Assembly (NCBI GenBank): GCA_004114245.1
Contig: QZWS01000141.1
Span: forward strand, 1-22,353
Source: Zoopage sp. CT-All
Lineage: Eukaryota; Zoopagomycota; Zoopagomycetes; Zoopagales; Zoopagaceae
Direction: 5' to 3'
DNA length: 22,353 bases
The notes under the pieces are model-generated. The model worked only from the letters and a program-made list of their open reading frames with translations, made no database searches and was not told the origin of the DNA. Position numbers and translations under genes: made by a program. Shown in pieces: positions 1 through 7,423 of the stretch (positions are counted from its first letter, which is position 1; each line of letters begins with the position of its first letter).

Positions 1-200
1 CCTCTCCGCCTCTCTCTCTTCCCCCAAACTTCTTGCACAGCTGACTACTAGTCCGTGCCTCCTCTCAGTACCCCGCCTCCTGGATTGCTCCTCCCGCTTA
101 ACGCCGCCCCCTAGCCATCTGGTGCCTGCGTGTGTGTGAGCCTCTGCTGCCGCCTGGCCGTCCCATAGTGGCAACCCGCTCGGTAGGACAATTTAGTGTG
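1..200. other. GC-rich, pyrimidine-rich left edge, no gene assigned
   Basis: The first 180 bases or so are GC-rich and strongly C/T-biased on the plus strand, unlike the AT-rich DNA that follows. One minus-strand frame stays open from about 180 to the left edge and is rich in Arg, Glu and Gly, but it has no recognisable motif and no clear start. This could be the end or 5' leader of a gene lying outside the window. Nothing firmer can be said. Confidence 0.3.
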
Positions 201-494
201 TCTGGTATTCTAGAGTCTAATATGCACAACTGCTATGCAGTACACGTTTGTTTGAATTAGCATTCTGTTGTCCCTCTGAACTCGGGCACGACAACACAGG
301 CATGTAATGTGTAGACTGCTGATAAATTTCATCTAGATTTGCAATTGTCAATACAACTGACAAGATGGATGAAATGGCACTTCCAATACTGAATAGATAG
401 TCAACTTTGCCATGGTAGCACAGGTCCTGAATGTAGCCTTAATATATTATAAAGTGCAATTTCCCATAGTAGTACCATAGAAGATGGTTTGCTG

Positions 495-594
495 GCTGAG
501 GGTTGAAGTAGTAGTCTCTTTTCTATTCCTGCTTGGCTTGAAATATAACAAGTTGCCAAGGATTCACTAACTATCTTGGGCCTTGCAGCATAAG
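495..594 (+). repeat. Dispersed repeat, copy 1 (partner at 1479-1576)
   Basis: About 100 bp is shared in direct orientation with 1479-1576. Shared blocks include the core AGTAGTAGTC, CTTTTCTAT, CCTGCTT, TGAAATATAA and, at the end, TTGCAGCATA. The copies differ mainly by C/T and G/A changes plus small indels. The element family is not recognised. Confidence 0.7.
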
Positions 595-930
595 TAAGAT
601 CTAAAGTATGGTAAAAGAAGGCCAATATAGGTTAACTAATCTGAGAATTTTTCACTTCTCATACTAACCTACCACCAAATCCTTCTTTAGTTTGTATGTC
701 ATAGTATACTTTTGTAGTAGGTACAATATTGCTGATACAATGAAGGAGCAATTAATAATAAGAAAAAAACTTTGTTGTCACAAAAAATAGCATAAGGAAA
801 TACACTATTAAAGTTATTGAGATATAGTAGCTACCTTTGAATAGTGCTATTCAGTAGTATAAGAGACTATTATGGCCATATAGTCTTATAAAAGAAACTT
901 TCTTTTACTACACCTTCTTGTATACTATAT

Positions 931-969
931 AGTGTGGTGCAGCAGTGTGGTACAGCAGTGTGGTGCAGG
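931..969 (+). repeat. 13-bp tandem repeat, three units
   Basis: Three consecutive 13-bp units of AGTGTGGTGCAGC begin at 931, 944 and 957. The second has one internal change (GTGC to GTAC) and the third ends in G instead of C. It is a short minisatellite in non-coding AT-rich DNA with no apparent coding role. Confidence 0.85.
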
Positions 970-1016
970 CATTAATTTAGAAATGACTATTTTGTATTTA
1001 CCCAATTATACAGTGT

Positions 1017-1034
1017 CCCACAGTGCACTGTGGG
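1017..1034. repeat. Perfect 18-bp palindrome
   Basis: CCCACAGTGCACTGTGGG is its own reverse complement. The right arm also pairs imperfectly with a following GCCCACA at 1041-1047, so an alternative hairpin is possible. It may be part of a mobile-element end. Confidence 0.8.
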
Positions 1035-1210
1035 TGCATTGCCCACACACCACCCCCACCTCACTACAGGCAGTAGAAAGCAGCAGTCACTTTTCCATTA
1101 TATTGTATTTTACAAAACACCATGTGAGGATCCTTCATTCAACCACATGGCGAGAGAGTGTCCCGGTTTGTGAGGCATGTTTGCTTAGTAGTCTATGGGT
1201 TTACTTGTCC

Positions 1211-1230
1211 GACCAACACCAGTGTTGGTC
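1211..1230. repeat. Perfect 20-bp inverted repeat
   Basis: GACCAACAC and GTGTTGGTC are complementary 9-bp arms around a CA centre. It lies about 180 bp from the 1017-1034 palindrome in the same AT-rich block. Function unknown. Confidence 0.8.
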
Positions 1231-1478
1231 CCAATACACCTTGTATTGCATCCGATCCCAGCCCCTCACACACCACCACTTATGCACATATAGTATAGTG
1301 CCCACATAGGCAGTCTCTTTTTATAAAGAACCAAACTACCAATATATGGTGTTCCATTGACTTTGGGCTGTCTTTACTCTAAGTCCTGGTGCTCAGGTAT
1401 ATCTTTTTTATATTCTTTATAGTTTTAATGTATAGGAATAATACTTGTATACTGTATAGATTAGTACATTAGTTTTCT

Positions 1479-1576
1479 AGCTGGGGGGTTGAGTAGTAGT
1501 CCCTTTTCTATCCCTGCTTAGCCTGAAATATAATGGATTACTAAAGGATCCACTGGCCCATTGGGCTTTGCAGCAT
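1479..1576 (+). repeat. Dispersed repeat, copy 2 (partner at 495-594)
   Basis: Second copy of the roughly 100-bp repeat at 495-594, in the same orientation. It starts at GCTGG and ends in TTGCAGCATA. It is the more divergent in its middle part, where ACAAGTTGCCAAGG of copy 1 corresponds to TGGATTACTAAAGG. Confidence 0.7.
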
Positions 1577-1864
1577 ATCTTGCTCTATATCCTAATAATC
1601 TCACCCAAATTACCTATATTCCAGCAAATGTACTATAAACTCTTTGTATATTCTGTTTATAATATGAGATATAAATTCAAGTTGTAGTGTAGAGGAGTGC
1701 AGAAAGCAGTTAAAAAAAAGAAAACCTCCCACCTAAACCTAGAATCTAGAAATACATCATCTTTGTGGAGTAAGTAGTAATTTAGCTGGCAGTGTGGTGT
1801 GGGTGGTAGTGAGGTTCTGTGGAATATAATGTAATTAAAAAGTGACTGCTGCTTTCTACTACTG

Positions 1865-2070
1865 TGTTGTGATAAGAGGGACAGCTTAGTCAAACTCAAC
1901 AGCCTGGAATGCAACAGAACCCAGAAGAACCAAGACATCATCAAATGCATCAAGTGATGACATAGCATTAGTAATCCAATAGTATAAAAGGAGAATGAGT
2001 GCAACTTGTCTTCTGACAAATATAGAAATTCTATACCTAAACATATCTGTAATCTTACAAAACCCAACAT
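1865..2070 (-). repeat. Inverted duplication, arm 1
   Basis: The reverse complement of 1865-2070 aligns with 2292-2490 almost end to end, from TTGGGTTTTGTAAGAT to TATCACAACA. By hand alignment there are about 19 substitutions, a 1-base indel and an 8-base stretch missing from arm 2. In one minus-strand frame both arms read as related peptide: YRIS(I/V)FVRRQV early, and FDDVLVLLGSVAF near a shared stop. This suggests that both derive from one coding segment. The parent element is unrecognised. Confidence 0.85.
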
Positions 2071-2291
2071 GCTGCACCACAAGTAGTCAGAGTTTGTAAT
2101 TAACCTGAATCTACCCAGCATCCCATAGTATACTGCAAGTGCACTATCATTACCCACACCTCTACAATCATAGCCTAAGGACTTTATCTGTGAGGGCTCT
2201 AAGGTAGATTTGATAAAGCAAGTATGTATTAGGACCAATACTAGTGTTAGTTGGTGTGGGGATGGTAAAGAGAAGAGCGGCGGAGAAGGTG

Positions 2292-2490
2292 GTGTTGGGT
2301 TTTGTAAGATCACAGATGTGTTCAGGATATAGAATTTCTGTATTTGTCAGAAGGCAAGTTGTGCTTACTCTCCTTTTATACTGTCGGATTACTAATGCTA
2401 CGTCATCACTTTGATGATGTCTTAGTTCTTCTGGGTTCTGTTGCGTTCCATGCTGTTGAGTCTGACTAAGCCGTCGCTCATATCACAACA
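2292..2490 (+). repeat. Inverted duplication, arm 2
   Basis: Partner of 1865-2070 in opposite orientation, with a 221-bp spacer (2071-2291). It lacks 8 bases present in arm 1 (after GTCATCAC), which breaks the shared reading frame. It retains CpG dinucleotides at four sites where arm 1 has TpG or CpA, so arm 1 looks the more decayed by cytosine deamination. Confidence 0.85.
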
Positions 2491-2874
2491 GGTGGAAGGG
2501 GGACCAAGGATCTGTGGAACTTAATGTATTGTTGTAAACAAAAAAGAAACTGCTCTTCAGCCATATATTTGCTCCACAGTTGGATAGATAAAAAACTATT
2601 GTGAAAATTGTCTGACTAACCCTCACATTATTCTTGCCTGCTGTTTATTAGCATAGGTACTGCTTTTTTCCCTTATTGAAATAGAAGGCTTTTTAACCTA
2701 GGCCCTAGACAGACACTCCTAGCCTAGCCAAATATCTAGACTAGCATCAGTATACTTGCTTGCATTGAAGTCAAGGCTCAATGCATGGCATATTCTCTCT
2801 CTCCCTGTGCTATGGGCGCAGGACAGGATGTCCTTGGGCAACAATGCAGTTTTATATATACAAAAAAGTGACTG

Positions 2875-2899
2875 CCACATTGACCAGGGGTCAATGTGG
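2875..2899. repeat. Perfect 11-bp hairpin
   Basis: CCACATTGACC (2875-2885) and GGTCAATGTGG (2889-2899) are exact reverse complements separated by AGG. It lies near the right edge of the AT-rich block, about 250 bp before the first credible gene. Possibly a mobile-element terminus or a regulatory palindrome. Confidence 0.85.
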
Positions 2900-3149
2900 T
2901 TGCTACGGCACACTCCCATATAACTGAAGGGACTAATTGGGACTGGAATAGTGCAGTGCAAGTATTTATTTAATATCTGAAAATGTAGTCAAACAGCCTA
3001 AAATGACCTTAACCACTGAACCACAGACTGAGAGCCTCGAGGATTGTCTGGCTAATATGCCCTTGCTCCAACAGTGTGGCGGACTGAAAGAAAAAATCTT
3101 GCTGTTATCGCAGTCAACCTTTGTCGTCGCATTGTGGCATCCCTCAAAA

Positions 3150-3842
3150 ATGCTTCTCCACCGCTTCTCGCTACACACGATCTGTCTCACGTTTCTCTGT
3201 CTTTCTCATTCTGCACCTGCTCAGGCAAGCACGCTAGATGTCCCACCGCTTGCTCCAAGGACGACCTTAGTAGCGGGCCATAACCTTCCGGCCTCTTGGC
3301 AGCCTTACATCCACAAGAATGAGCCTGCTCCCTCCCTTGCCTCATGGAGAGTCATCTCAAAAGCTAAGCACTCGCAGCGGCAGCAACAGGCCGACAGTGT
3401 CCAAGATACCGCTGCTTCTCATAGAACTTCTCTTACGCACCAACTTCCACATGTATTCCCGTCGTCGCAGCATCTGAGCTCGCGAACAAGACGACGACGT
3501 CACCGCCAACTCGGCAATATGACAAACCCGCCACATGGAAACCCCAACCTTGCTGCCGAGGTTGCCGCTGTGCCTGAATTCTGCCGGCAACTTACGGTAG
3601 ATGAAGTCCCGCACATGTTTTTGTACGTCACCTTCATTTCTATCGCAAAAATGCTTGGGGTGGAGGCATTGATGGCATGTGGAATGAATGAGGAGGCAGC
3701 GGAGTGGCTGGTGCATGGGACCATTGTCATCTCATCAGTTGCTGTAGGCGATCGCCTGGAGTTGATGCGACAGCAGTTGATTCAGCAGCAGATGAGGGCG
3801 CGCCGCTTTGACTCTCATATTGAAAAGCCGCACAGCGATTAG
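3150..3842 (+). CDS. Secreted protein of unknown function
   Basis: I do not recognise this protein. Translation from the ATG at 3150 gives 230 aa. The frame is open further upstream (from 3003), but this ATG is preferred because it begins a classical signal peptide: MLLHRFSLHTI, then a Leu/Cys/Phe core, ending APAQA at about residue 26. The next ~90 residues are Ser/His/Gln/Pro-rich and low in complexity. A very basic stretch near residues 110-117 (RTRRRRHR) resembles a Kex2-type processing site and separates this part from a more ordered C-terminal part. That part has a hydrophobic segment (about residues 153-177) and a Gln/Arg-rich amphipathic end (LELMRQQLIQQQMRARRF). It could be a secreted preproprotein cut at the basic site, or a small membrane protein. 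No intron is needed. It is the first credible gene after the AT-rich block. Confidence 0.5.
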   Translation: MLLHRFSLHTICLTFLCLSHSAPAQASTLDVPPLAPRTTLVAGHNLPASWQPYIHKNEPAPSLASWRVISKAKHSQRQQQADSVQDTAASHRTSLTHQLPHVFPSSQHLSSRTRRRRHRQLGNMTNPPHGNPNLAAEVAAVPEFCRQLTVDEVPHMFLYVTFISIAKMLGVEALMACGMNEEAAEWLVHGTIVISSVAVGDRLELMRQQLIQQQMRARRFDSHIEKPHSD

Positions 3843-4694
3843 AAACTTGTGCCTATGGGAGAAATATCTGTGTCGGCACACCAGGAGACATAGTCTGGCA
3901 GGCGCAGTGAAGGGTTGCACTTCAAGTTGTGCTGGTCTTATCCATTATAATTTTTATACCAAGAATAATATCTGCATTGCTCTTGTGGGTGACGTCGGGA
4001 AACAAATGAAACATACTGCTGATCCATGCTGATTGTGCTGTCATTGTTGGTGCAGGATTCTCAATTGGTGTAGCCAAATTTGCCTGCCAGCCAACGTCTG
4101 ATGGCTGTGTCAATCTGGTTATCACGGGCTGCTGCTGTCTCATCATGATTGCTGGCTTTGTCACATTCTGCTGAGATGGGAGGAGATGATGGAGGATTCA
4201 GGGGTGGTAGTGGTTTGGCTATCCCTACATTATGCAAAGAGTTTGGATGTACCTCTTGGCGTGTGTTAACAATTTGATGTGGACTCCAGTGCCAATGAGA
4301 TCAGCTCTCCAATGAGCTGGACAGTCTTTACCATACCACCACTCTCCTTGCAAGGTGCTGCCACCAAGGCTGCCACCAAGGCTGCCACCAAGGCTGCCAC
4401 AGACTGCAAGCAATGACGGTTGGACTGCGTCCTTCTGCACAGCGCATTTGCCACATTCTTGGCCGTTGCAGAACATACTTGGCGACTTGCGCAAAGCCTC
4501 AATTTAGTTATTTTGGTCGCAATCGAGAGGCTGCCGCAAACAATAATCTGCCGGTAAATTGCCTGGATAAAAATTCTCCATTTATCCGGCAGTCGGGGCT
4601 TACCTCCGCTACCTCCGCCCTCCCCGCGACACTCTACACGCCCCGGCGCATCACCACTACACACTACACCGGCTTTCTTTTTAATTGGCATACC
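3843..4694. other. Intergenic, with one short hydrophobic open frame
   Basis: About 850 bp between the secreted orphan and the first CAP gene. A plus-strand frame is open from 4010 to the stop at 4172-4174 (54 codons) and reads as a hydrophobic, Cys-rich peptide containing VGAGFSIGVAKFACQ and GCCCLIMIAGFVTFC. It has no usable ATG, so it would have to be an exon joined to something upstream, or a gene remnant. A 12-bp tandem repeat follows at 4352-4400. The GC-rich stretch just before 4695 is the likely promoter and leader of the CAP gene. Confidence 0.4.
4352..4400 (+). repeat. 12-bp tandem repeat, about four units
   Basis: GCTGCCACCAAG is repeated about four times; the first unit has a variant start (GGTGCTGCCA). 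In one plus frame it reads Ala-Ala-Thr-Lys repeats (AATKAATKAATK) and the frame stops just after, at TGA following GCAAGCAA. The frame opens only about 40 codons upstream, without a convincing start. A coding role is possible but unproven. Confidence 0.75.
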
Positions 4695-5885
4695 ATGCTC
4701 TCCTCCGCATCCTTTCTCCTCCTCCCTGCCGCACTCGCCCTGCACGTGTCGGTGCTGGTGCAGGCTCGCTACAACCCCATCGAAATGCTGTGCGCCGTGA
4801 ACAAGATTCGCGCCCAGCACGGCCTTCCCGCCCTCGGCCCCAACTCTGCTCTCGACAGAGCCGCCCAGGGCCACTCGGACTACCAGGCGGCCAAGCGCAA
4901 GATGTCCCACACCGGCGCCGGCCACTCCGATCCATCCGAGCGCATCGAGAAGGCTGGATACAATTGGCAAAGCGTGGCCGAGAATGTCGCATACGGCTAC
5001 TCAAACCAAGAACAATGCCTCGACGAATGGATGAACAGCCCCGGACACAAGGCCAACATCCTCAATCGCGACGTCACTCACCTCGGCTCTGCCGTGGGAT
5101 ATGCGAACGATGGAACCGCATATTATACCCAGGACTTTGGGGGCGATGGACGCAAGCATAGCTATTCGGCATGCCCGGCGGGATACGGCGATTACCAGGA
5201 CGCCGACCAGGGCGACTATGACCAGAACGATGGCCAAGACTATGGTGGTCCAGACTATGGTGGCCAAGACGCTGATGTCCAAAACTATGGCGACCAAGAC
5301 TATGGCAACCAGGACTATGGTGGCCAAGACTCCAACGATGGCAGCTACCCAAGCAGCGACTACGCGCCGTACGGGGACCTTGGCAGCAATCAAGGCGGCG
5401 ATGACTACGGATCGTCCCTTCCTTCCAGCAACGACTATGCGCAATATCAGCCCACAAGCGACTACGGAAACTACGCCGATTCCTACATCCCGTCCAATTC
5501 CCAGGGCTACGGCGACTACTCACCGTCCTCAAACCACCGCAGCTACGGAAATAGCGACTCGTATGCTCCATCCCGCGATTATGGCCACGGTGGCTTCTCC
5601 CCATCGTCGGATCGTAGCGACTATGGATCGCCACGCGGACGCTCGCGCTCGCGCCACTCTGGCCGTCGCGACCGCAGCTGCGATGACGACAAGTCCGGAC
5701 ATCGTCACTCGCGTCGCTCCTCTCATTCCAACTCTGCCTACCTCGTGCGCCGCTCGGATGGAGTCTACGGCATGTCCCACTGGGAGCTGCCCGAGGACGC
5801 GCCCGGCTTGGTCAACCTTGCCCGCCGTGGGCCCGAGTACGAGGACGATGGTGCCCATGGCAAGAGCTCGTGGACGGGCTTGTAG
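4695..5885 (+). CDS. Secreted CAP (YkwD-like) protein with Tyr/Gly/Asp-rich tail
   Basis: A 396-aa secreted protein. The ATG at 4695 is chosen because it begins a signal peptide (MLSSASFLLLPAALALHVS..., cut near VQA at 24); the frame is open upstream but lacks secretory character. Residues ~26-150 form a CAP/SCP domain of the compact YkwD type: EMLCAVNKIRAQHGLPAL, MSHTG (His72), AENVAYGYS (Glu96), MNSPGHKANIL (His118), THLGSAVGYA and YYTQDFGGDG. CAP proteins are extracellular; fungal Pry-type members bind sterols or lipids, while the role of YkwD-type ones is poorly known. From ~155 to 310 the tail is made of DYGGQD, DYGNQD and SYGN-like units. It is followed by an Arg/Ser-rich stretch (SPRGRSRSRHSGRRDRS) and a C-terminus with two dibasic sites (LVRRSDG, LARRGPE). 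No intron. It is a paralogue of the CAP gene at 7424-8053, and its tail resembles the repeat protein at 15536-16945. Confidence 0.9.
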   Translation: MLSSASFLLLPAALALHVSVLVQARYNPIEMLCAVNKIRAQHGLPALGPNSALDRAAQGHSDYQAAKRKMSHTGAGHSDPSERIEKAGYNWQSVAENVAYGYSNQEQCLDEWMNSPGHKANILNRDVTHLGSAVGYANDGTAYYTQDFGGDGRKHSYSACPAGYGDYQDADQGDYDQNDGQDYGGPDYGGQDADVQNYGDQDYGNQDYGGQDSNDGSYPSSDYAPYGDLGSNQGGDDYGSSLPSSNDYAQYQPTSDYGNYADSYIPSNSQGYGDYSPSSNHRSYGNSDSYAPSRDYGHGGFSPSSDRSDYGSPRGRSRSRHSGRRDRSCDDDKSGHRHSRRSSHSNSAYLVRRSDGVYGMSHWELPEDAPGLVNLARRGPEYEDDGAHGKSSWTGL

Positions 5886-6118
5886 ATGACAGCGCTTGCT
5901 CTCCGTCTGTAGGTCATTGATAGCCCGCTGGTGCCGAGTGCGTCGCAGAAGATGGCTTATGTAGGAAATAAGCATGAAATTCTTAACCCTTCAATTACTG
6001 CATTAGTGACTGCTTCCAGTGCACCTTGAATTCACCGCCGCCGACCACATCCCCTTACCCCTGCCGCAGTAGACTCTGCCTAATCGAGCCGCCGTTTCCT
6101 CTTCTCCGCCACCGCTCC

Positions 6119-7204
6119 ATGCATAAGTCACACTTATCGGTGCCGCCGTCGCCGCGCGTCTACTCGGCGCCTACCACGCCCATCTCCCTCTACCCACCGC
6201 AGCCCTACAACTCGATCAATACCGGCAGCGATGTCCCATCCAGCCCGTGCTTGCCGCATCCCGCCACTGGTGCAAGTTCGGAGCCGTCGCTGCTTGATGA
6301 GCTGCTTGAGGGCGGCACGCAGCCCCCCATATCTCTCCCGGTGTTTCGCGACCGCTACCTGCAGATCTACGACCCGTCGGGCCGTCTTGCATCGCTGATG
6401 CAGTTCCATGCCTGGGTCAACACCTATGTAGCATATTTCTCGTCGCTGACCGAGGAGGAGCAGCGTCGGGCACCGCCACCCTCTCCCAAGGATTTTGACG
6501 ATGCTCGCGCTGGCCTGGCTGGCAGCAGCTTTGTGGAGCAGCTGGCCGTGGGTGGCCTCGATCTTCCCTTCCGCACGGAGCTGGACTGCGCATTGGCGCA
6601 CTACATGACCCGGGTGCCGCTGGAGCTACGCAATGCCACCCTGAGCGTTTCGCGCCGCACAACCCACCCCGACATTCTCGTGCCGGCGTTGAAGCATACC
6701 CGGGACGAACTGGCCCCGGCCGCGCTGGCGTTTCTCACCGACTCGACGTACAATATTGCCCCGCGCCCGCGAGCAATTCGCGGCATGGTAGCGGTATTGG
6801 CCATCGTCATGGGACTCGGCGTAGCCGTCGCCTGCATCACCATGAATGTGACACGGTACTGGCGTATTGTGCCGCTCCCGTGGATATCCGCCGCATGGAT
6901 CTACCTCGTCTGTGTGGGTGTATACGGGCTGGAGCCTGCGAGATATTGGTGGGGGCTGGCCGAAGCCGGCGTGGCCATGGCCTATGCCGAGCGCCGCGAA
7001 GCATCGTCGTTTAGCAATGTGTTTGGCAAGTCCGAGGCGGAACCGGGCACACGGGCTGCCGCGGCTGTTCGACGTCTGGTCATGGTGCAGGATGACTGGG
7101 TGCTACAGGCACAAAAAACGCGATGGCGGCGCGCCATGACGCTCGCCGTGGTTGGGATCCTTGTCCTCTGGGGCGCAATTTTCGCCATTCCCAATCTGCA
7201 CTAG
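6119..7204 (+). CDS. Rax1-like protein: RGS-like domain plus three membrane segments
   Basis: A 361-aa protein. The frame is open from 6026, but the first ATG in it is at 6119. After a Pro/Ser-rich N-terminus (1-55), residues ~57-215 resemble a divergent RGS domain: LLDELLEGG, PVFRDRYLQIYDPSGRLASL, FHAWVNTYVAYFSSL, then a helical region with FVEQLAVGGLDLPFRTELDC. Three hydrophobic spans follow at ~222-244 (MVAVLAIVMGLGVAVACI), ~250-272 (PLPWISAAWIYLVCVGVYGL) and ~340-358 (MTLAVVGILVLWGAIFAI). An N-terminal RGS-like domain followed by C-terminal membrane spans is the architecture of yeast Rax1, a polarity or bud-site protein, and of related fungal membrane RGS proteins. I see no basis for assigning G-alpha GAP activity. 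No intron. It lies between two CAP genes on the same strand but is not obviously linked to them in function. Confidence 0.65.
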   Translation: MHKSHLSVPPSPRVYSAPTTPISLYPPQPYNSINTGSDVPSSPCLPHPATGASSEPSLLDELLEGGTQPPISLPVFRDRYLQIYDPSGRLASLMQFHAWVNTYVAYFSSLTEEEQRRAPPPSPKDFDDARAGLAGSSFVEQLAVGGLDLPFRTELDCALAHYMTRVPLELRNATLSVSRRTTHPDILVPALKHTRDELAPAALAFLTDSTYNIAPRPRAIRGMVAVLAIVMGLGVAVACITMNVTRYWRIVPLPWISAAWIYLVCVGVYGLEPARYWWGLAEAGVAMAYAERREASSFSNVFGKSEAEPGTRAAAAVRRLVMVQDDWVLQAQKTRWRRAMTLAVVGILVLWGAIFAIPNLH

Positions 7205-7423
7205 GCTTTGCTCGTCTTCGCCATCGTGATACCAATATATCGAATATTGTGAATGAATTAAAATGTGTCATTGTAATTTATCGAGCTTGCATACATTGCA
7301 CCGCAGCTGTCGGACAATTCCCAACACCCGCTTTCACCACTCCCACCACCGCCGCCCATCTGCATTACCCTCGCGTTTATACTCTTCTAGGCCCTAATAA
7401 TCTTGCTTCCAGCTTCTTCAACC

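Larger units (their letters stand above)
200..3000. other. AT-rich gene-poor repeat compartment
   Basis: About 2.8 kb of AT-rich sequence with only short or interrupted open frames. It contains a direct repeat about 1 kb apart, a 13-bp tandem repeat, a 200-bp inverted duplication and three perfect palindromes (each listed separately). A motif at 1071-1113 recurs in inverted orientation at 1819-1864, and a weaker relative lies at about 2508-2555. The composition contrasts sharply with the GC-rich genes from 3150 onward. The likely reading is decayed, nested mobile-element DNA. No intact transposase, reverse transcriptase or integrase could be recognised. Confidence 0.6.

Noticed and set aside
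1657-2313. 218-codon minus-strand open frame
   Set aside because: It runs through the inverted-duplication arm in a different frame from the one preserved in both arms, and it is rich in Leu/Phe/His as expected for AT-rich non-coding DNA. No motif.
4413-4694. N-terminal extension of the first CAP gene by 94 codons
   Set aside because: The internal ATG at 4695 begins a proper signal peptide. An extension would bury it and has no recognisable feature.
5074-5634. Minus-strand open frames under the CAP tail
   Set aside because: Low-complexity antisense of the Tyr/Gly/Asp repeats, with no independent support.
6026-6118. Upstream extension of the Rax1-like gene
   Set aside because: The frame is open but has no ATG before 6119.
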